Below the pieces are notes generated by a model. That model was not told the DNA's origin, searched no databases, and saw nothing but the letters and a program-made list of their open reading frames with translations. From contig NZ_BBRL01000010.1 in assembly GCF_002090135.1 (NCBI RefSeq), forward strand, positions 1-64,000: 64,000 nucleotides of DNA, given 5' to 3'. Position numbers and translations under genes: made by a program. Of the stretch, positions 27,502 to 36,432 are shown one piece after another. The DNA is from Demequina sp. NBRC 110055 (GTDB lineage Bacteria; Actinomycetota; Actinomycetes; Actinomycetales; Demequinaceae). How positions within the stretch are numbered: position 1 is the stretch's first letter; every line of letters starts with the position of its first letter.

Positions 27502-27725
27502 GGCTGCCACTGTAGGCGTCCCCAGTGACTCCCCCGCGCGCACGAGCGCGCTCGCGGCGACACGCGCGCACAAGTACGTGGAGACGTACGCGGACCCGCA
27601 CGCGCAGACGTGCGGGGGCGTCCACGAGCGCGCGAGGGCTCCTGCTGGAGTGCGCATACGGTCACGGCGGGCGAGCCCGCGCACGGTGGGCGTCTTGACA
27701 TGCGCCATCAATTGCAACACTTCTT
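27502..27725. other. Noncoding GC-alternating intergenic region
   Basis: 224 bp between the divergent rarA and HTH regulator genes. It contains runs of alternating purine-pyrimidine such as CGCGCGCACGAGCGCGC and CGCGCGCACAAG, resembling the dispersed GCGC-rich repeats. No gene or clear rarA promoter is visible. Confidence 0.5.
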
Positions 27726-27743
27726 TTGAAAGAGTACTTTCAA
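27726..27743 (+). promoter_or_regulatory. Operator-like palindrome before the HTH/MFS operon
   Basis: TTGAAAG-AGTA-CTTTCAA is a perfect 7-bp inverted repeat lying 3 bp before the ATG of the downstream HTH regulator. Its AT content stands out from the GC-rich surroundings. It is a likely binding site for autoregulation by that protein. Confidence 0.6.
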
Positions 27744-27746
27744 TAC

Positions 27747-28376
27747 ATGAGCACCGCCGATGACTTCCCGTGGCCCGTACGCCAGATCACCGATGCACGC
27801 GAGCTGCGCGCCCTGGCACACCCCGTGCGCTTTGCACTGCTCGACCTCCTTGCGGAGGGCCCTCTTACCGCGAGCCAATGTGCCGAGAGGCTGGACCAGA
27901 CCCCGGCGAACTGCTCGTATCACTTGCGCCAGCTCGCGAAGTACGGACACGTGCGCCGCGCAGCCGGCGGCATCGGTCGCGAACGGCCGTGGGAGGCACG
28001 CGACGAGGGCATCTCCTGGTCCGCGGATGCCAACGCCAGCTCCGCCCAAGCGCGCGCCGGCGAGGCGCTCTCGGATGCGGTCGACGAGTATCGCTTCAGC
28101 GCGTGGCAGCAGTACCGGCGGCGGCGCGCAGACGAGGCGCCCGAGTGGCGCGAGGCGGACCTCTCAACCGACGTCGTGGCATGGATGACACCCGACGAAC
28201 TTCGCGCTGTGAAGGAGGGACTCCACGCGCTCTTTGCTCCGTTCGTGTCGCGCGACAGTGATGCTGCCGCGCGGCCCGAAGCGGCACGCGCGGTGCGGTT
28301 CTTCGGATACGCATACCCGGGTGCGGCGTCGCCCGAGCGCGCGGACTCCCCTGCTCCCTCGGAAGGCGACGCATGA
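27747..28376 (+). CDS. ArsR-type helix-turn-helix regulator
   Basis: 209-residue protein with a winged-helix domain in residues 12-85 ([52 protein letters not shown]), typical of ArsR/HTH_20 regulators. It lacks the metal-binding Cys motifs of classical ArsR. The C-terminal half is helical and may sense a ligand or mediate dimerisation. The ATG at 27747 is preferred over a TTG at 27726 because the TTG lies inside the operator palindrome. It overlaps the MFS transporter gene by an ATGA and probably represses it. Confidence 0.85.
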   Translation: MSTADDFPWPVRQITDARELRALAHPVRFALLDLLAEGPLTASQCAERLDQTPANCSYHLRQLAKYGHVRRAAGGIGRERPWEARDEGISWSADANASSAQARAGEALSDAVDEYRFSAWQQYRRRRADEAPEWREADLSTDVVAWMTPDELRAVKEGLHALFAPFVSRDSDAAARPEAARAVRFFGYAYPGAASPERADSPAPSEGDA

Positions 28377-29698
28377 GCGCGACCCTGACGGCGCACCGGC
28401 GCCGGTTCGTCGTCCTCACCGCCCTGCGATGGCTGCCCACGGGCGTCGTCGTGCCCGTCCTGGTCTTGTTACTGAGCCAGCGCGGACTGTCGCTAGCAAC
28501 TATTGGACTTCTCACGGCGGTGCACTCCGCGACAACGTTCGTCCTGGAACTACCCACGGGCGGCCTGTCCGACGTGGTGGGCCGCCGGCCCGTCCTGCTC
28601 CTTGCGGCCATGATGGGCGGCGTGTCGGCACTAGTGCTCGCGCTCGCCACGACCCCCGCGCTGCTCATGGTGGGCGCGGTGCTCATGGGAGCGTCACGCG
28701 CGCTCGACTCAGGTCCGTTGCAGGCCTGGTACGTCGACGGCGTCCATGCCGTTGATGCTCACGCCGACCTCACCACGGGGATGTCCCGCGCGGGGGTCGC
28801 AGAGTCGGCGTCCCTGGCCGTGGGCGCCCTGGCAGCAGGTGCGGTGGTGGCGGTCGCTCCCCTGCCCACGTCGGGCAGTCTGGTCGTGGCGCTGTCCGTG
28901 CCATTCCTGATCAAGGCAGCCCTCACCGTTCCGCAGGTCGTGGCGGTCGCCGTGTGGGTGCGGGATGAGGCGCAACCAGACGCGATCTCGCGCGCTGACG
29001 CGCCCGCGCATGCGAGCGCACGCGTGAGCGTCGGCGCGCGTGCGCGAGCGTCCGCGCGCGACGTACCGGCCACGGTCATGCGCGGCCTCCGCCTCGCACG
29101 CTCACGCGCGACCATCCGCCGGCTACTTCTCCTCTCGGGAGCCCTCGGCGTGGCTCTCGCGGGCATCGAACTCCTCGCGCCGGCCCATGCAGCCGCGCTG
29201 CTCGGCGGCGAATCGGCGGCCGCCGGCCCGTATTCGGTGCTGGTGACGGCCGGCTTCCTGGGGTCCGCCGCCGGCTCTTCGCTCGCTCCCCTCGCGGCGA
29301 CGCTTGCGCGTCGCGACTCTCGCGCCGCCGCGCTAGGCATCGCCGGTGCGGCGCTAGCGCTCGTGGGCGTGGCCGCGCCCATCGCCGGCGTGGCCGCAGC
29401 GTGTTTTGTCGCGTTCTACCTCATGCTCGGCATCGCCGCACCACTGACTGACGTCCTGCTCCACCGGGAGGCGACGAGCCGTGAACGCGCCACCGTGCTC
29501 TCGCTCCAGTCGATGGCCCTGCAGGCAGCCGCCGTGGTGGCGACAGCGGCGCTCGGCGTCCTCACCGGCGTGACGTCGCTGCTCGTCGGCTTCACCGTCA
29601 TTGCGGCCGTCCTGGCCACCGGAGCCCTCACCCTCGTGCGGTGGCCGGCGGCGAAGCCGGCCGCGGCATCGGCCCAAGGAACCGCCACGGTCTCGTGA
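28373..29698 (+). CDS. MFS transporter
   Basis: 441-residue major facilitator with about twelve helices. The cytoplasmic loop 2-3 motif appears as GGLSDVVGRRPVL. A central cytoplasmic loop (about residues 200-230) holds a low-complexity Ala/Arg/Ser segment encoded by GCGC-rich repeat DNA. Coupled to an ArsR-type regulator by a 4-bp overlap, so likely a drug- or metabolite-efflux pump induced by its substrate. The substrate is unknown. Confidence 0.88.
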   Translation: MSATLTAHRRRFVVLTALRWLPTGVVVPVLVLLLSQRGLSLATIGLLTAVHSATTFVLELPTGGLSDVVGRRPVLLLAAMMGGVSALVLALATTPALLMVGAVLMGASRALDSGPLQAWYVDGVHAVDAHADLTTGMSRAGVAESASLAVGALAAGAVVAVAPLPTSGSLVVALSVPFLIKAALTVPQVVAVAVWVRDEAQPDAISRADAPAHASARVSVGARARASARDVPATVMRGLRLARSRATIRRLLLLSGALGVALAGIELLAPAHAAALLGGESAAAGPYSVLVTAGFLGSAAGSSLAPLAATLARRDSRAAALGIAGAALALVGVAAPIAGVAAACFVAFYLMLGIAAPLTDVLLHREATSRERATVLSLQSMALQAAAVVATAALGVLTGVTSLLVGFTVIAAVLATGALTLVRWPAAKPAAASAQGTATVS

Positions 29699-29710
29699 GC
29701 GAATGGAGTC

Positions 29711-30901
29711 CTAGTGGGTCGCGTCGTAATAGTCGCGCGGGTCGAACACCGCGTCGACGTACGTGAAATTGCGCCACCGGTGAAAGACACCGCGGTCGCT
29801 ATTGGTCCCGGTTCCGTCTGACGTATTGCCCTCGTACAGCCACACGCCGTAGCCATCGACGCGGTGCACGATGCCGGTGTGGCTCGCCCCGTTGCCGTCG
29901 TGCCAGTTCATGAGGACCACGTCGCCGGGGTCGAGGTCGGACAGACTCGGGTTCCAGTCGAGGACACCCTCGGAGCGCAGCCGCTGCTCGTAAGACGGCG
30001 AGCCGTAGCGGTCGTCGTAGTACTTTTCGCGCGGCACATACTGCGGATACCCCGCCGCTTCAAACACCCACGCGACGTAGACCTGACACCACGCGCTGCT
30101 GCCGCCAATCCAATCGTTGAACTTGTTGTCGCGCCACGACGGTTCCCGGTAGCCCACCTGAGACTTGGCGGCGGCGAAGATCTCGCTCGGATCCCACTCC
30201 ACCTCTGGCGCGCTGTACGCGGGCGCCTTGTACGACGAGGACCCGAAGCCACGGAACAAGAATGCGGCCGTCGCGGCCCGCGAGGTTCCCCAGTACGGGC
30301 GGAAGGTACCGTCGGCGTACCCCGTGGTCATGCCCGTCTCGGCCAACCATGACACCTCCTTGTAGAACTTCGAGGAGGTGCGCATGTCCGAGAACCGCGA
30401 CCTGGACGGCGGTGAGTACGACGGCTCCCCCTTGAACCGGTACAGGAACGCCGCCATCGCCGACCGGGAGATCGATTCGTCCGGGCGGAACGTGCCATCC
30501 GACCAGCCATACGAGATGCGCTGTTGATCGAGCCAGACGATCTCTCGGTAGAACTGGTCGCTACGGGACACGTCACGGAAGGGCGACGACGACGGCAACG
30601 ACACGCCGGGGCGCCCAGCCAACCGGTACAGGAAGGCCGCGAACGCCTCGCGCGAGACCTTAGCTTCGGGCCTGAAGGAGAGGTCTGCGTACCCGGTAGT
30701 GATGCCCTTTGACGTCAGCCACGAGATCTCTCGGTAGAACTGGTGGCGGTCCGTCACATCGCGAAACCCCGTGGTCGCGGCGCCAGCGCTGCTGGCCGAG
30801 ACTGGGATCGCGACGATGACCGCCAGCGCGGTGGCCAGCAACGCCACCAGCCGGTGAGCAGTCGTTCTCTGCGCGTTCGTGAGCCCATTCAGCGAAGCCA
30901 T
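29711..30901 (-). CDS. Secreted SLH-domain CHAP amidase-like protein
   Basis: 396-residue exported protein. A signal peptide (about residues 12-43, ending near SSAGAA) is followed by three S-layer homology repeats (each with FxDV and W...G..TGYADGTFRP-type motifs, about 45-225) and a C-terminal CHAP-type domain with the nucleophile in SAWCQVYVAWVF and His in SHTGIVHRVDG. It likely binds cell-wall polymers through SLH and cleaves peptidoglycan or acts in wall remodelling. The ATG at 30901 has an AGGG site; a GTG three codons upstream is possible. Separate 5-bp gap from the LysR gene upstream. Confidence 0.87.
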   Translation of the reverse strand: MASLNGLTNAQRTTAHRLVALLATALAVIVAIPVSASSAGAATTGFRDVTDRHQFYREISWLTSKGITTGYADLSFRPEAKVSREAFAAFLYRLAGRPGVSLPSSSPFRDVSRSDQFYREIVWLDQQRISYGWSDGTFRPDESISRSAMAAFLYRFKGEPSYSPPSRSRFSDMRTSSKFYKEVSWLAETGMTTGYADGTFRPYWGTSRAATAAFLFRGFGSSSYKAPAYSAPEVEWDPSEIFAAAKSQVGYREPSWRDNKFNDWIGGSSAWCQVYVAWVFEAAGYPQYVPREKYYDDRYGSPSYEQRLRSEGVLDWNPSLSDLDPGDVVLMNWHDGNGASHTGIVHRVDGYGVWLYEGNTSDGTGTNSDRGVFHRWRNFTYVDAVFDPRDYYDATH

Positions 30902-30906
30902 GCGCT

Positions 30907-31845
30907 TCACCCTAAGGTGCTGGCCTTCAGATTGCTCTCAGAACGCGGCGCCCGACCCAAATCCCTGCCCACATCGACCAAGCCCTCGACGACGGCCTGA
31001 ACGGCGCGTCGCGCTGCATGGTCGGGACGTGCCAGCGCGACGATTGCCCTCGTCGCCTGCACGCCGGTGAGCGGAACCAGTCGATACGTGACGCTCGCAG
31101 GAGTGGAGTACCGCGGTAACAGACCGATGCCATGGCCCTGCTCAACGAGCGACTCCACCAGCCGGTTGTCGCGTACCTCCACGACACGGTCGAGCGGACG
31201 ACCCGTCGCCGCCTCAATGCGCTCGTGAATGGTTGCGAAGGGGTAACCGCGAGGCACCGTCACCCATGGCTCACCCACGACATCCTGAGGGGTCAGTTCT
31301 GCGCGGCTCGCGAGGCGGTGCCCTGCGGGGACGATGACGTCGATGGGCTCGCGCAGCAGCACGCGTGACGCGAGATGCTCTGCGCCCAAAGGCACGTCTG
31401 CGATAAGGCTGTGGGCGATCACGATGTCGGCGTCCGCGGTGCGGGCGGCGTAGTCGGACTCCGCGAGGTCGAAGTCATCGAGCTCGATGCGGATCAGGGA
31501 TTCGCGCAGGCGCGTGAGCAGTCCGGGGATGAGCGCGGCGCCAGCGCTGGGCAGCGTGCCGATACGCACCGTGCCGGCCGGCATACCGGTGCCCTCATCG
31601 AGCCGCGCCTGGACGCGGGACAGTGCGGTGAGGACGTCGTCCGCACCATCGGCGAGGATCTCGCCCGCCCAAGTAAGCCGTAGCCCGCGCGACGCAGGCT
31701 CGACCAGCTTCACCCCGAGTTCCTTCTCCGCAGTCCGCAGCTGCTGCGACAACGCCGATGGCGTGCGATAGGTGGCAGCCGCGACGGCGCCCAAGGTTCC
31801 GCGATCGCGCAGATCGCGGAGCAATTCGAGATGGCGGACCTCCAT
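30907..31845 (-). CDS. LysR-family transcriptional regulator
   Basis: 312 residues with an N-terminal winged helix (LELLRDLRDRGTLGAVAAA, TPSALSQQLRTAEKELGVKLVE) and a periplasmic-binding-protein-like effector domain from about residue 90. Its start is only 72 bp from the divergent EamA permease gene, and the gap contains two palindromes, one covering the LysR start codon. This arrangement is typical of a LysR regulator controlling its neighbour and itself. The C-terminal ~20 residues are likely variable. Confidence 0.92.
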   Translation of the reverse strand: MEVRHLELLRDLRDRGTLGAVAAATYRTPSALSQQLRTAEKELGVKLVEPASRGLRLTWAGEILADGADDVLTALSRVQARLDEGTGMPAGTVRIGTLPSAGAALIPGLLTRLRESLIRIELDDFDLAESDYAARTADADIVIAHSLIADVPLGAEHLASRVLLREPIDVIVPAGHRLASRAELTPQDVVGEPWVTVPRGYPFATIHERIEAATGRPLDRVVEVRDNRLVESLVEQGHGIGLLPRYSTPASVTYRLVPLTGVQATRAIVALARPDHAARRAVQAVVEGLVDVGRDLGRAPRSESNLKASTLG

Positions 31846-31874
31846 GTAGGCAACCTACATGCTTAACGCGTTAA
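31844..31874. promoter_or_regulatory. Two palindromes in the LysR/EamA divergent promoter
   Basis: ATGTAGG-CAA-CCTACAT (31844-31860) is a perfect 7-bp inverted repeat overlapping the LysR start codon; TTAACGCGTTAA (31863-31874) is a perfect 12-bp palindrome just beside it. Both are AT-richer than their surroundings and are probable regulator binding sites. Confidence 0.6.
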
Positions 31875-31917
31875 CTATTGCTTGTCGCTACACCACGTAT
31901 CCCGGCAAGGTGAACGC

Positions 31918-32976
31918 ATGCCCGCCCGTCACATCGCACTCGCTGTCCTGGTCGCCGTGCTCTGGGGCGTCAACTTCCTCGCCATCCACGCCTCGCTTGA
32001 ACAGTTCCCCCCGCTGTTCTTGGTGGCTCTCAGGTTCGCCCTCATTGCGGTCCCGACCCTCCTGTTCGTGCCGCGGCCGAGGGTGCACACACGGTGGCTG
32101 ATCGGCTACGGCCTCGGCTTTGGCACCCTGCAATTCCTCTTCCTCTACCTGGGCATGGCGGCGGGGTTCCCCACCGGACTCGCCTCACTTGTGCTGCAAG
32201 CTTCCGCCCCCTTCACCGTGGTGTTGGGAGCGGCGCTGCTGGGCGAGCGGTTGGGACGCCGCCACGTGGTCGGAATCGTGATCGCCACTGCGGGACTGAC
32301 CACGGTGGGGCTCGCCTACGGCAGCACCGCACCGGTGGGCCCGTTCCTGCTGGTGCTCCTTGGCGCGCTCGGATGGGCGCTGGGCAACCTCAGCTCCCGC
32401 CAGGCACGCGCCGACAAGCCGCTCAACCTGGTGCTGTGGATGTCCGTCGTTCCGCCTCTGCCCATGCTGGCGCTGTCGCTCGTCGTGGAGGGACCGGCGG
32501 AGATCGGCCACTCGCTTGCGACATCGTGGTCGGCCGATGCCGTCCCCGCCTGGGCGGGCCTCGCCTACACCATCGTGCTGGGCACCCTGCTGGGATCGGG
32601 CATCTGGGTCTGGCTCATGGCTCGCCACCCCGCCGGGGCTGTCGCACCATTCTCGATGCTGGTGCCGGTCGTCGGGATCGCCACTGCGTGGCTCGTGTTG
32701 GGCGAACGTCCGTCCTGGCTCGAACTCGCCGGCGGCGTGCTGGTGGTGGGCGGCGTCCTATGGGCCTCGCGCGCGGGCGCTGGTGGGAGCGCGCGAGCGC
32801 GCGGGGCTGCGCAGACGCGAGCGGACGCTCGCGAAGACCGAGGCATTCGCGAGGCCCCGGGCACTCGTGAAGTGCCGGGCGCTCCCGAAGAACTGGTCAC
32901 CCCTGAAGCCGCCGCCACACGCAAGGAAGACCGCCGGGGAGAGCCGGCCACCGCATCGGCCGCGGGCACTCCTTAG
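31918..32976 (+). CDS. EamA/DMT-family permease
   Basis: 352-residue permease with ten predicted helices in two EamA repeats (ALAVLVAVLWGVNFLAI and VLLGALGWALGNLSS begin each half; FSMLVPVVGIATAWLVLGERPSWLEL is a hallmark near the end). Likely exports or imports amino acids or metabolites. The ATG at 31918 has AAGGTGA upstream. After the last helix there is an ~60-residue charged, low-complexity extension (Arg/Ala/Glu/Pro) that begins exactly in a GCGC-rich repeat shared with 39396-39415, suggesting a repeat-driven extension of the frame. Confidence 0.9.
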   Translation: MPARHIALAVLVAVLWGVNFLAIHASLEQFPPLFLVALRFALIAVPTLLFVPRPRVHTRWLIGYGLGFGTLQFLFLYLGMAAGFPTGLASLVLQASAPFTVVLGAALLGERLGRRHVVGIVIATAGLTTVGLAYGSTAPVGPFLLVLLGALGWALGNLSSRQARADKPLNLVLWMSVVPPLPMLALSLVVEGPAEIGHSLATSWSADAVPAWAGLAYTIVLGTLLGSGIWVWLMARHPAGAVAPFSMLVPVVGIATAWLVLGERPSWLELAGGVLVVGGVLWASRAGAGGSARARGAAQTRADAREDRGIREAPGTREVPGAPEELVTPEAAATRKEDRRGEPATASAAGTP

Positions 32977-32987
32977 AAAATGCTAAG

Positions 32988-33017
32988 GGCGGGCCGCCCC
33001 CGCAGGGGCGACCCGCC
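32988..33017. terminator. Bidirectional terminator between EamA gene and aspS
   Basis: GGCGGGCCGCCCC and GGGGCGACCCGCC pair with one G-U wobble around a CGCA loop. It lies in the 60-bp gap between the convergent EamA gene and aspS and can serve both. On the minus strand it is followed by CTTAGCATTTTC, with some T-richness. Confidence 0.75.
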
Positions 33018-33036
33018 ATCACAGCGGTAGCGTCGA

Positions 33037-34815
33037 TCAGACCGTGGCGGTCTCCTCGTCGTCCTCGGGAACGAAGTCCACGCCAGCCTCGGCGCGCTGC
33101 TCGTCGGTGATGGGCGCCGGCGCCGCGGTCAGCGGGTCGTAGCCTCCACCCGACTTGGGGAACGCGATGACGTCGCGGATGGAGTCCGCGCCCGTGAGCA
33201 GCGCCACGATCCGGTCCCAGCCGAACGCGATGCCACCGTGCGGGGGCGCGCCGAAGGAGAACGCCTCGAGCAGGAAGCCGAACTTCTCCTGCGCCTCCTC
33301 CTCGCCGATGCCCATCACCTTGAACACGCGCTCCTGCACGTCCTGGCGGTGGATACGGATGGAGCCGCCGCCGATCTCGTTGCCGTTGCAGACGATGTCG
33401 TAGGCGTAGGCGAGCGCGTTGCCGGGGTCGGACTCGAACGAGTCGAGCCACTCGGGCTTGGGGCTCGTGAACGCGTGGTGGACGGCCGTCCAGTTCGACG
33501 AGCCCAGCACCACGTCGTCGTCGCCGTCGTCGGCGTCAACGGCCTTGAACAGGGGTGCGTCGACGACCCAGCAGAACTCGAAGCGCTCGGGGTCCATGAG
33601 ACCCAAACGGCGGCCGATCTCGAGGCGTGCGGCACCGAGAAGCGCGCGCGACTGGCCGGGCTTGCCCGCGGCGAAGAACACGCAGTCGCCCGGGTTGGCG
33701 CCGGTGGCCTCGGCGAGGCCGGCGAGCTCGGTCTCGGACAGGTTCTTCGCGACGGGACCGGTGAGGGTGCCGTCCTCCTGAACCAGCACGTACGCGAGGC
33801 CGCGCGCACCGCGCTGCTTGGCCCACTCCTGCCACGCGTCGAGGGTCTTGCGCGGCTGCGAGGCACCACCGGGCATGACGACCGCACCCACGTACTCGTT
33901 CTGGAACACGCGGAACGGGGTGTCCTTGAAGTACTCGGTGAGTTCGGTGAGCTCGAGGCCGAAGCGCAGGTCGGGCTTGTCGGAGCCGAAGCGTGCCATG
34001 GCGTCGTGGAACGTGATGCGCGGGATCGGGGTCGAGATCTCGACGCCGATGAGGCTCCACAGTTCCTTGACGATCTCCTCGCCCAGCGCGATGACGTCGT
34101 CCTGGTCGACGAAGCTCATCTCGATGTCGAGCTGCGTGAACTCGGGCTGACGGTCGGCGCGGAAGTCCTCATCGCGATAGCAGCGCGCGATCTGGTAGTA
34201 GCGCTCCATGCCGGCCACCATGAGCAGCTGCTTAAACAGCTGCGGCGACTGCGGCAGGGCGTACCAGGAGCCGGGCGACAGGCGCGCGGGAACCAGGAAG
34301 TCACGGGCGCCCTCGGGGGTCGAGCGGGTCAGCGTGGGCGTCTCGATCTCGAGGAACTCGTGACGGTCCAGCACACGGCGGGCGGCCTGGTTCGCCTTGG
34401 AGCGCAGCACCATGTTGGCGCGCGGCTGTGGGCGGCGCAGGTCGATATAGCGGTACTTGAGGCGCGCCTCCTCGCCGACGGTGACGTGCTCGTCAACCGG
34501 CATCGGCAGCGGTGCGGCCTCGTTGAGGATGGTCACCTCGGAGACGACGACCTCGATCTCGCCGGACGGCAGGTTGGGGTTCGCCGAGCCCTCGGGGCGC
34601 TCGCGCACCTCGCCGGTGACCTGAACGACGTACTCGTTGCGCAGGCTGTGCGCGATCTCCTCGCGGATGACGACCTGGGCGAAGCCACTGGCATCCCTCA
34701 GGTCGATGAAGGCCACGCCGCCGTGGTCGCGGCGACGCCCGACCCATCCAGCAAGAGTGACGGTGGTTCCGGCGTCGGTGGCGCGGAGGTTTCCCGCAAG
34801 GTGAGTGCGAAGCAC
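33037..34815 (-). CDS. aspS: Aspartyl-tRNA synthetase
   Basis: Class IIb synthetase for tRNA-Asp. The GTG at 34815 gives 592 residues starting with [11 protein letters not shown], the usual family start; seven upstream codons are rejected. It has the OB anticodon-binding domain ([23 protein letters not shown]), motif 2 ([24 protein letters not shown]), the GAD insertion domain in the middle, and motif 3 ([13 protein letters not shown]). It follows hisS by 120 bp on the same strand. Confidence 0.96.
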   Translation of the reverse strand: MLRTHLAGNLRATDAGTTVTLAGWVGRRRDHGGVAFIDLRDASGFAQVVIREEIAHSLRNEYVVQVTGEVRERPEGSANPNLPSGEIEVVVSEVTILNEAAPLPMPVDEHVTVGEEARLKYRYIDLRRPQPRANMVLRSKANQAARRVLDRHEFLEIETPTLTRSTPEGARDFLVPARLSPGSWYALPQSPQLFKQLLMVAGMERYYQIARCYRDEDFRADRQPEFTQLDIEMSFVDQDDVIALGEEIVKELWSLIGVEISTPIPRITFHDAMARFGSDKPDLRFGLELTELTEYFKDTPFRVFQNEYVGAVVMPGGASQPRKTLDAWQEWAKQRGARGLAYVLVQEDGTLTGPVAKNLSETELAGLAEATGANPGDCVFFAAGKPGQSRALLGAARLEIGRRLGLMDPERFEFCWVVDAPLFKAVDADDGDDDVVLGSSNWTAVHHAFTSPKPEWLDSFESDPGNALAYAYDIVCNGNEIGGGSIRIHRQDVQERVFKVMGIGEEEAQEKFGFLLEAFSFGAPPHGGIAFGWDRIVALLTGADSIRDVIAFPKSGGGYDPLTAAPAPITDEQRAEAGVDFVPEDDEETATV

Positions 34816-34935
34816 GTGTACTGCCTTTCTGGGCACGCTAGACGGGCGTGCCTGTTCGCTGGGGGTTGCGTGTCCAGTCTAGGGCCGATGCCGCAGCCAG
34901 GTTCCGGGAAGAGTCCCAGTCCCGTACGGCGCGAC

Positions 34936-36309
34936 TCAGGCGCGGACGATGATGGGGCGGGCGTCGCCCTCGGGCGGGAGCCAGGAGTCGGCATCGGCCG
35001 GCACCTGCTCGCCGCTACGGATGTCCTTGACCTCACCGTCGCCGATGGCGTTGTCGGCGTCTCCCCCGGCTCCGGGGAACCACACAAACGGGATGCCGCG
35101 CTTGTCCGCGTACTGGATCTGCTTGCCGAACTTCGCGGCGGATGGTGAGACCTCGCAGGCGATGCCGCGCGCGCGCAGCCGGTCGGCGATGACGGCCGAG
35201 GTGGCGCGGTGGTCCTCGTCGGTGACGGCAACAAGGACCGCGCTGGGCACGCCGCGGCTCGCGTGCGCGAGGCCGGCGCCGAGCACGCGGCTGATCAGTC
35301 GCGAGACGCCGATGGACATGCCCACGCCGGGGAAGCCGCCGCCCGCGACGAGCGAGTCATAGCGACCGCCCGAACAGATCGACCCGAGGTCCTCGTGGCC
35401 CTCGAGGAACGTCTCGTAGACGGAGCCGGTGTAGTAGTCCAGGCCGCGTGCGATGCGCAGGTCGGCTACAGCGGTGCCGGGCACCGCGGCATTGACGCCC
35501 TCGACGAGCGCCACGAGGGCGGCGATACCGTCCTTGAGGAGTTGCTCGGGCTCGGCGATGTCGTCGATGGTCTGCGTGGTGGCCCAGAGGTCCTCGACGG
35601 CCGCGGCGAACGAGCCGTCGGTGGCGCTGATGCGCGCGAGCTCCAAGATCGCGTCCGCGGCCGTAGCGGCCACACCCTTGTCGGTGACCTCGGCGCGCAC
35701 GCCGTCGGGACCGATCTTGTCGAGCTTGTCGACGCTGCGCAGGGCACCGGCAACGTCGTCGATGCCCACGCCGCGGTAGAAACCCTCGACCAGCTGGCGG
35801 TTGTTGACGTGCATGCTGACGGCCGGGATCGGTAGCGCTGCGAGGGCGCGCGCCATCACGACAGCGACCTCGACCTCGAGGTGCGCGGGAAGGTTCTCGC
35901 GCCCCACCACGTCGATGTCGGCCTGATAGAACTCGCGGTAGCGGCCTTCCTGCGGTCGCTCGCCGCGCCAGACCTTCTGGATCTGGAAGCGACGGAACGG
36001 GAACGCGAGGTCGTTCTGAAACTCCTCGACGTAGCGAGCAAACGGCACGGTGAGGTCGAAGTGCAGACCCAGCTTGGCCTCGGAATCGGGCTCGGCATTC
36101 AGCCGGCCGAGGGTGTAGATCTCCTTGGCGGCCTCCGACTTGCCGGCGAGGCGGTCGAGGGTCTCGACGACGCGCGTCTCGATCTCCGCAAAACCGTGGA
36201 GCCGGAAGACCTCCTTGAGCGACTCGATGACCTGCGCCTCGACGACACGGTCAGTGGGCGTCCACTCGGGGAATCCGGACAGGGGTCTCACTCGGGCCAT
36301 GACGACCAT
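34936..36309 (-). CDS. hisS: Histidyl-tRNA synthetase
   Basis: Class II synthetase for tRNA-His. The 457-residue sequence has motif 1 and 2 regions (LHFDLTVPFARYV and QIQKVWRGERPQEGRYREFYQADID), the histidine A signature ARGLDYYTGSVYE, and motif 3 (GVGMSIGVSRLI), followed by an anticodon-binding domain (AVLVAVTDEDHRATSAVIADRLRARGI). A start at 36309 or the ATG three codons later (36300) are both possible. Divergent from the cyclophilin gene across a GC-alternating 123-bp gap. Confidence 0.95.
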   Translation of the reverse strand: MVVMARVRPLSGFPEWTPTDRVVEAQVIESLKEVFRLHGFAEIETRVVETLDRLAGKSEAAKEIYTLGRLNAEPDSEAKLGLHFDLTVPFARYVEEFQNDLAFPFRRFQIQKVWRGERPQEGRYREFYQADIDVVGRENLPAHLEVEVAVVMARALAALPIPAVSMHVNNRQLVEGFYRGVGIDDVAGALRSVDKLDKIGPDGVRAEVTDKGVAATAADAILELARISATDGSFAAAVEDLWATTQTIDDIAEPEQLLKDGIAALVALVEGVNAAVPGTAVADLRIARGLDYYTGSVYETFLEGHEDLGSICSGGRYDSLVAGGGFPGVGMSIGVSRLISRVLGAGLAHASRGVPSAVLVAVTDEDHRATSAVIADRLRARGIACEVSPSAAKFGKQIQYADKRGIPFVWFPGAGGDADNAIGDGEVKDIRSGEQVPADADSWLPPEGDARPIIVRA

Positions 36310-36432
36310 TGTTCCATCACCGCAGGTGTCGGGCGGGCACGGGTGGCTCGCGAGCGGGCGCTCGCGTCACGTGTGCGCACGCGCGCGAGCCCTAGACTGG
36401 CGCGCACGTCCATCGTCGATCGTTGAGGATCC

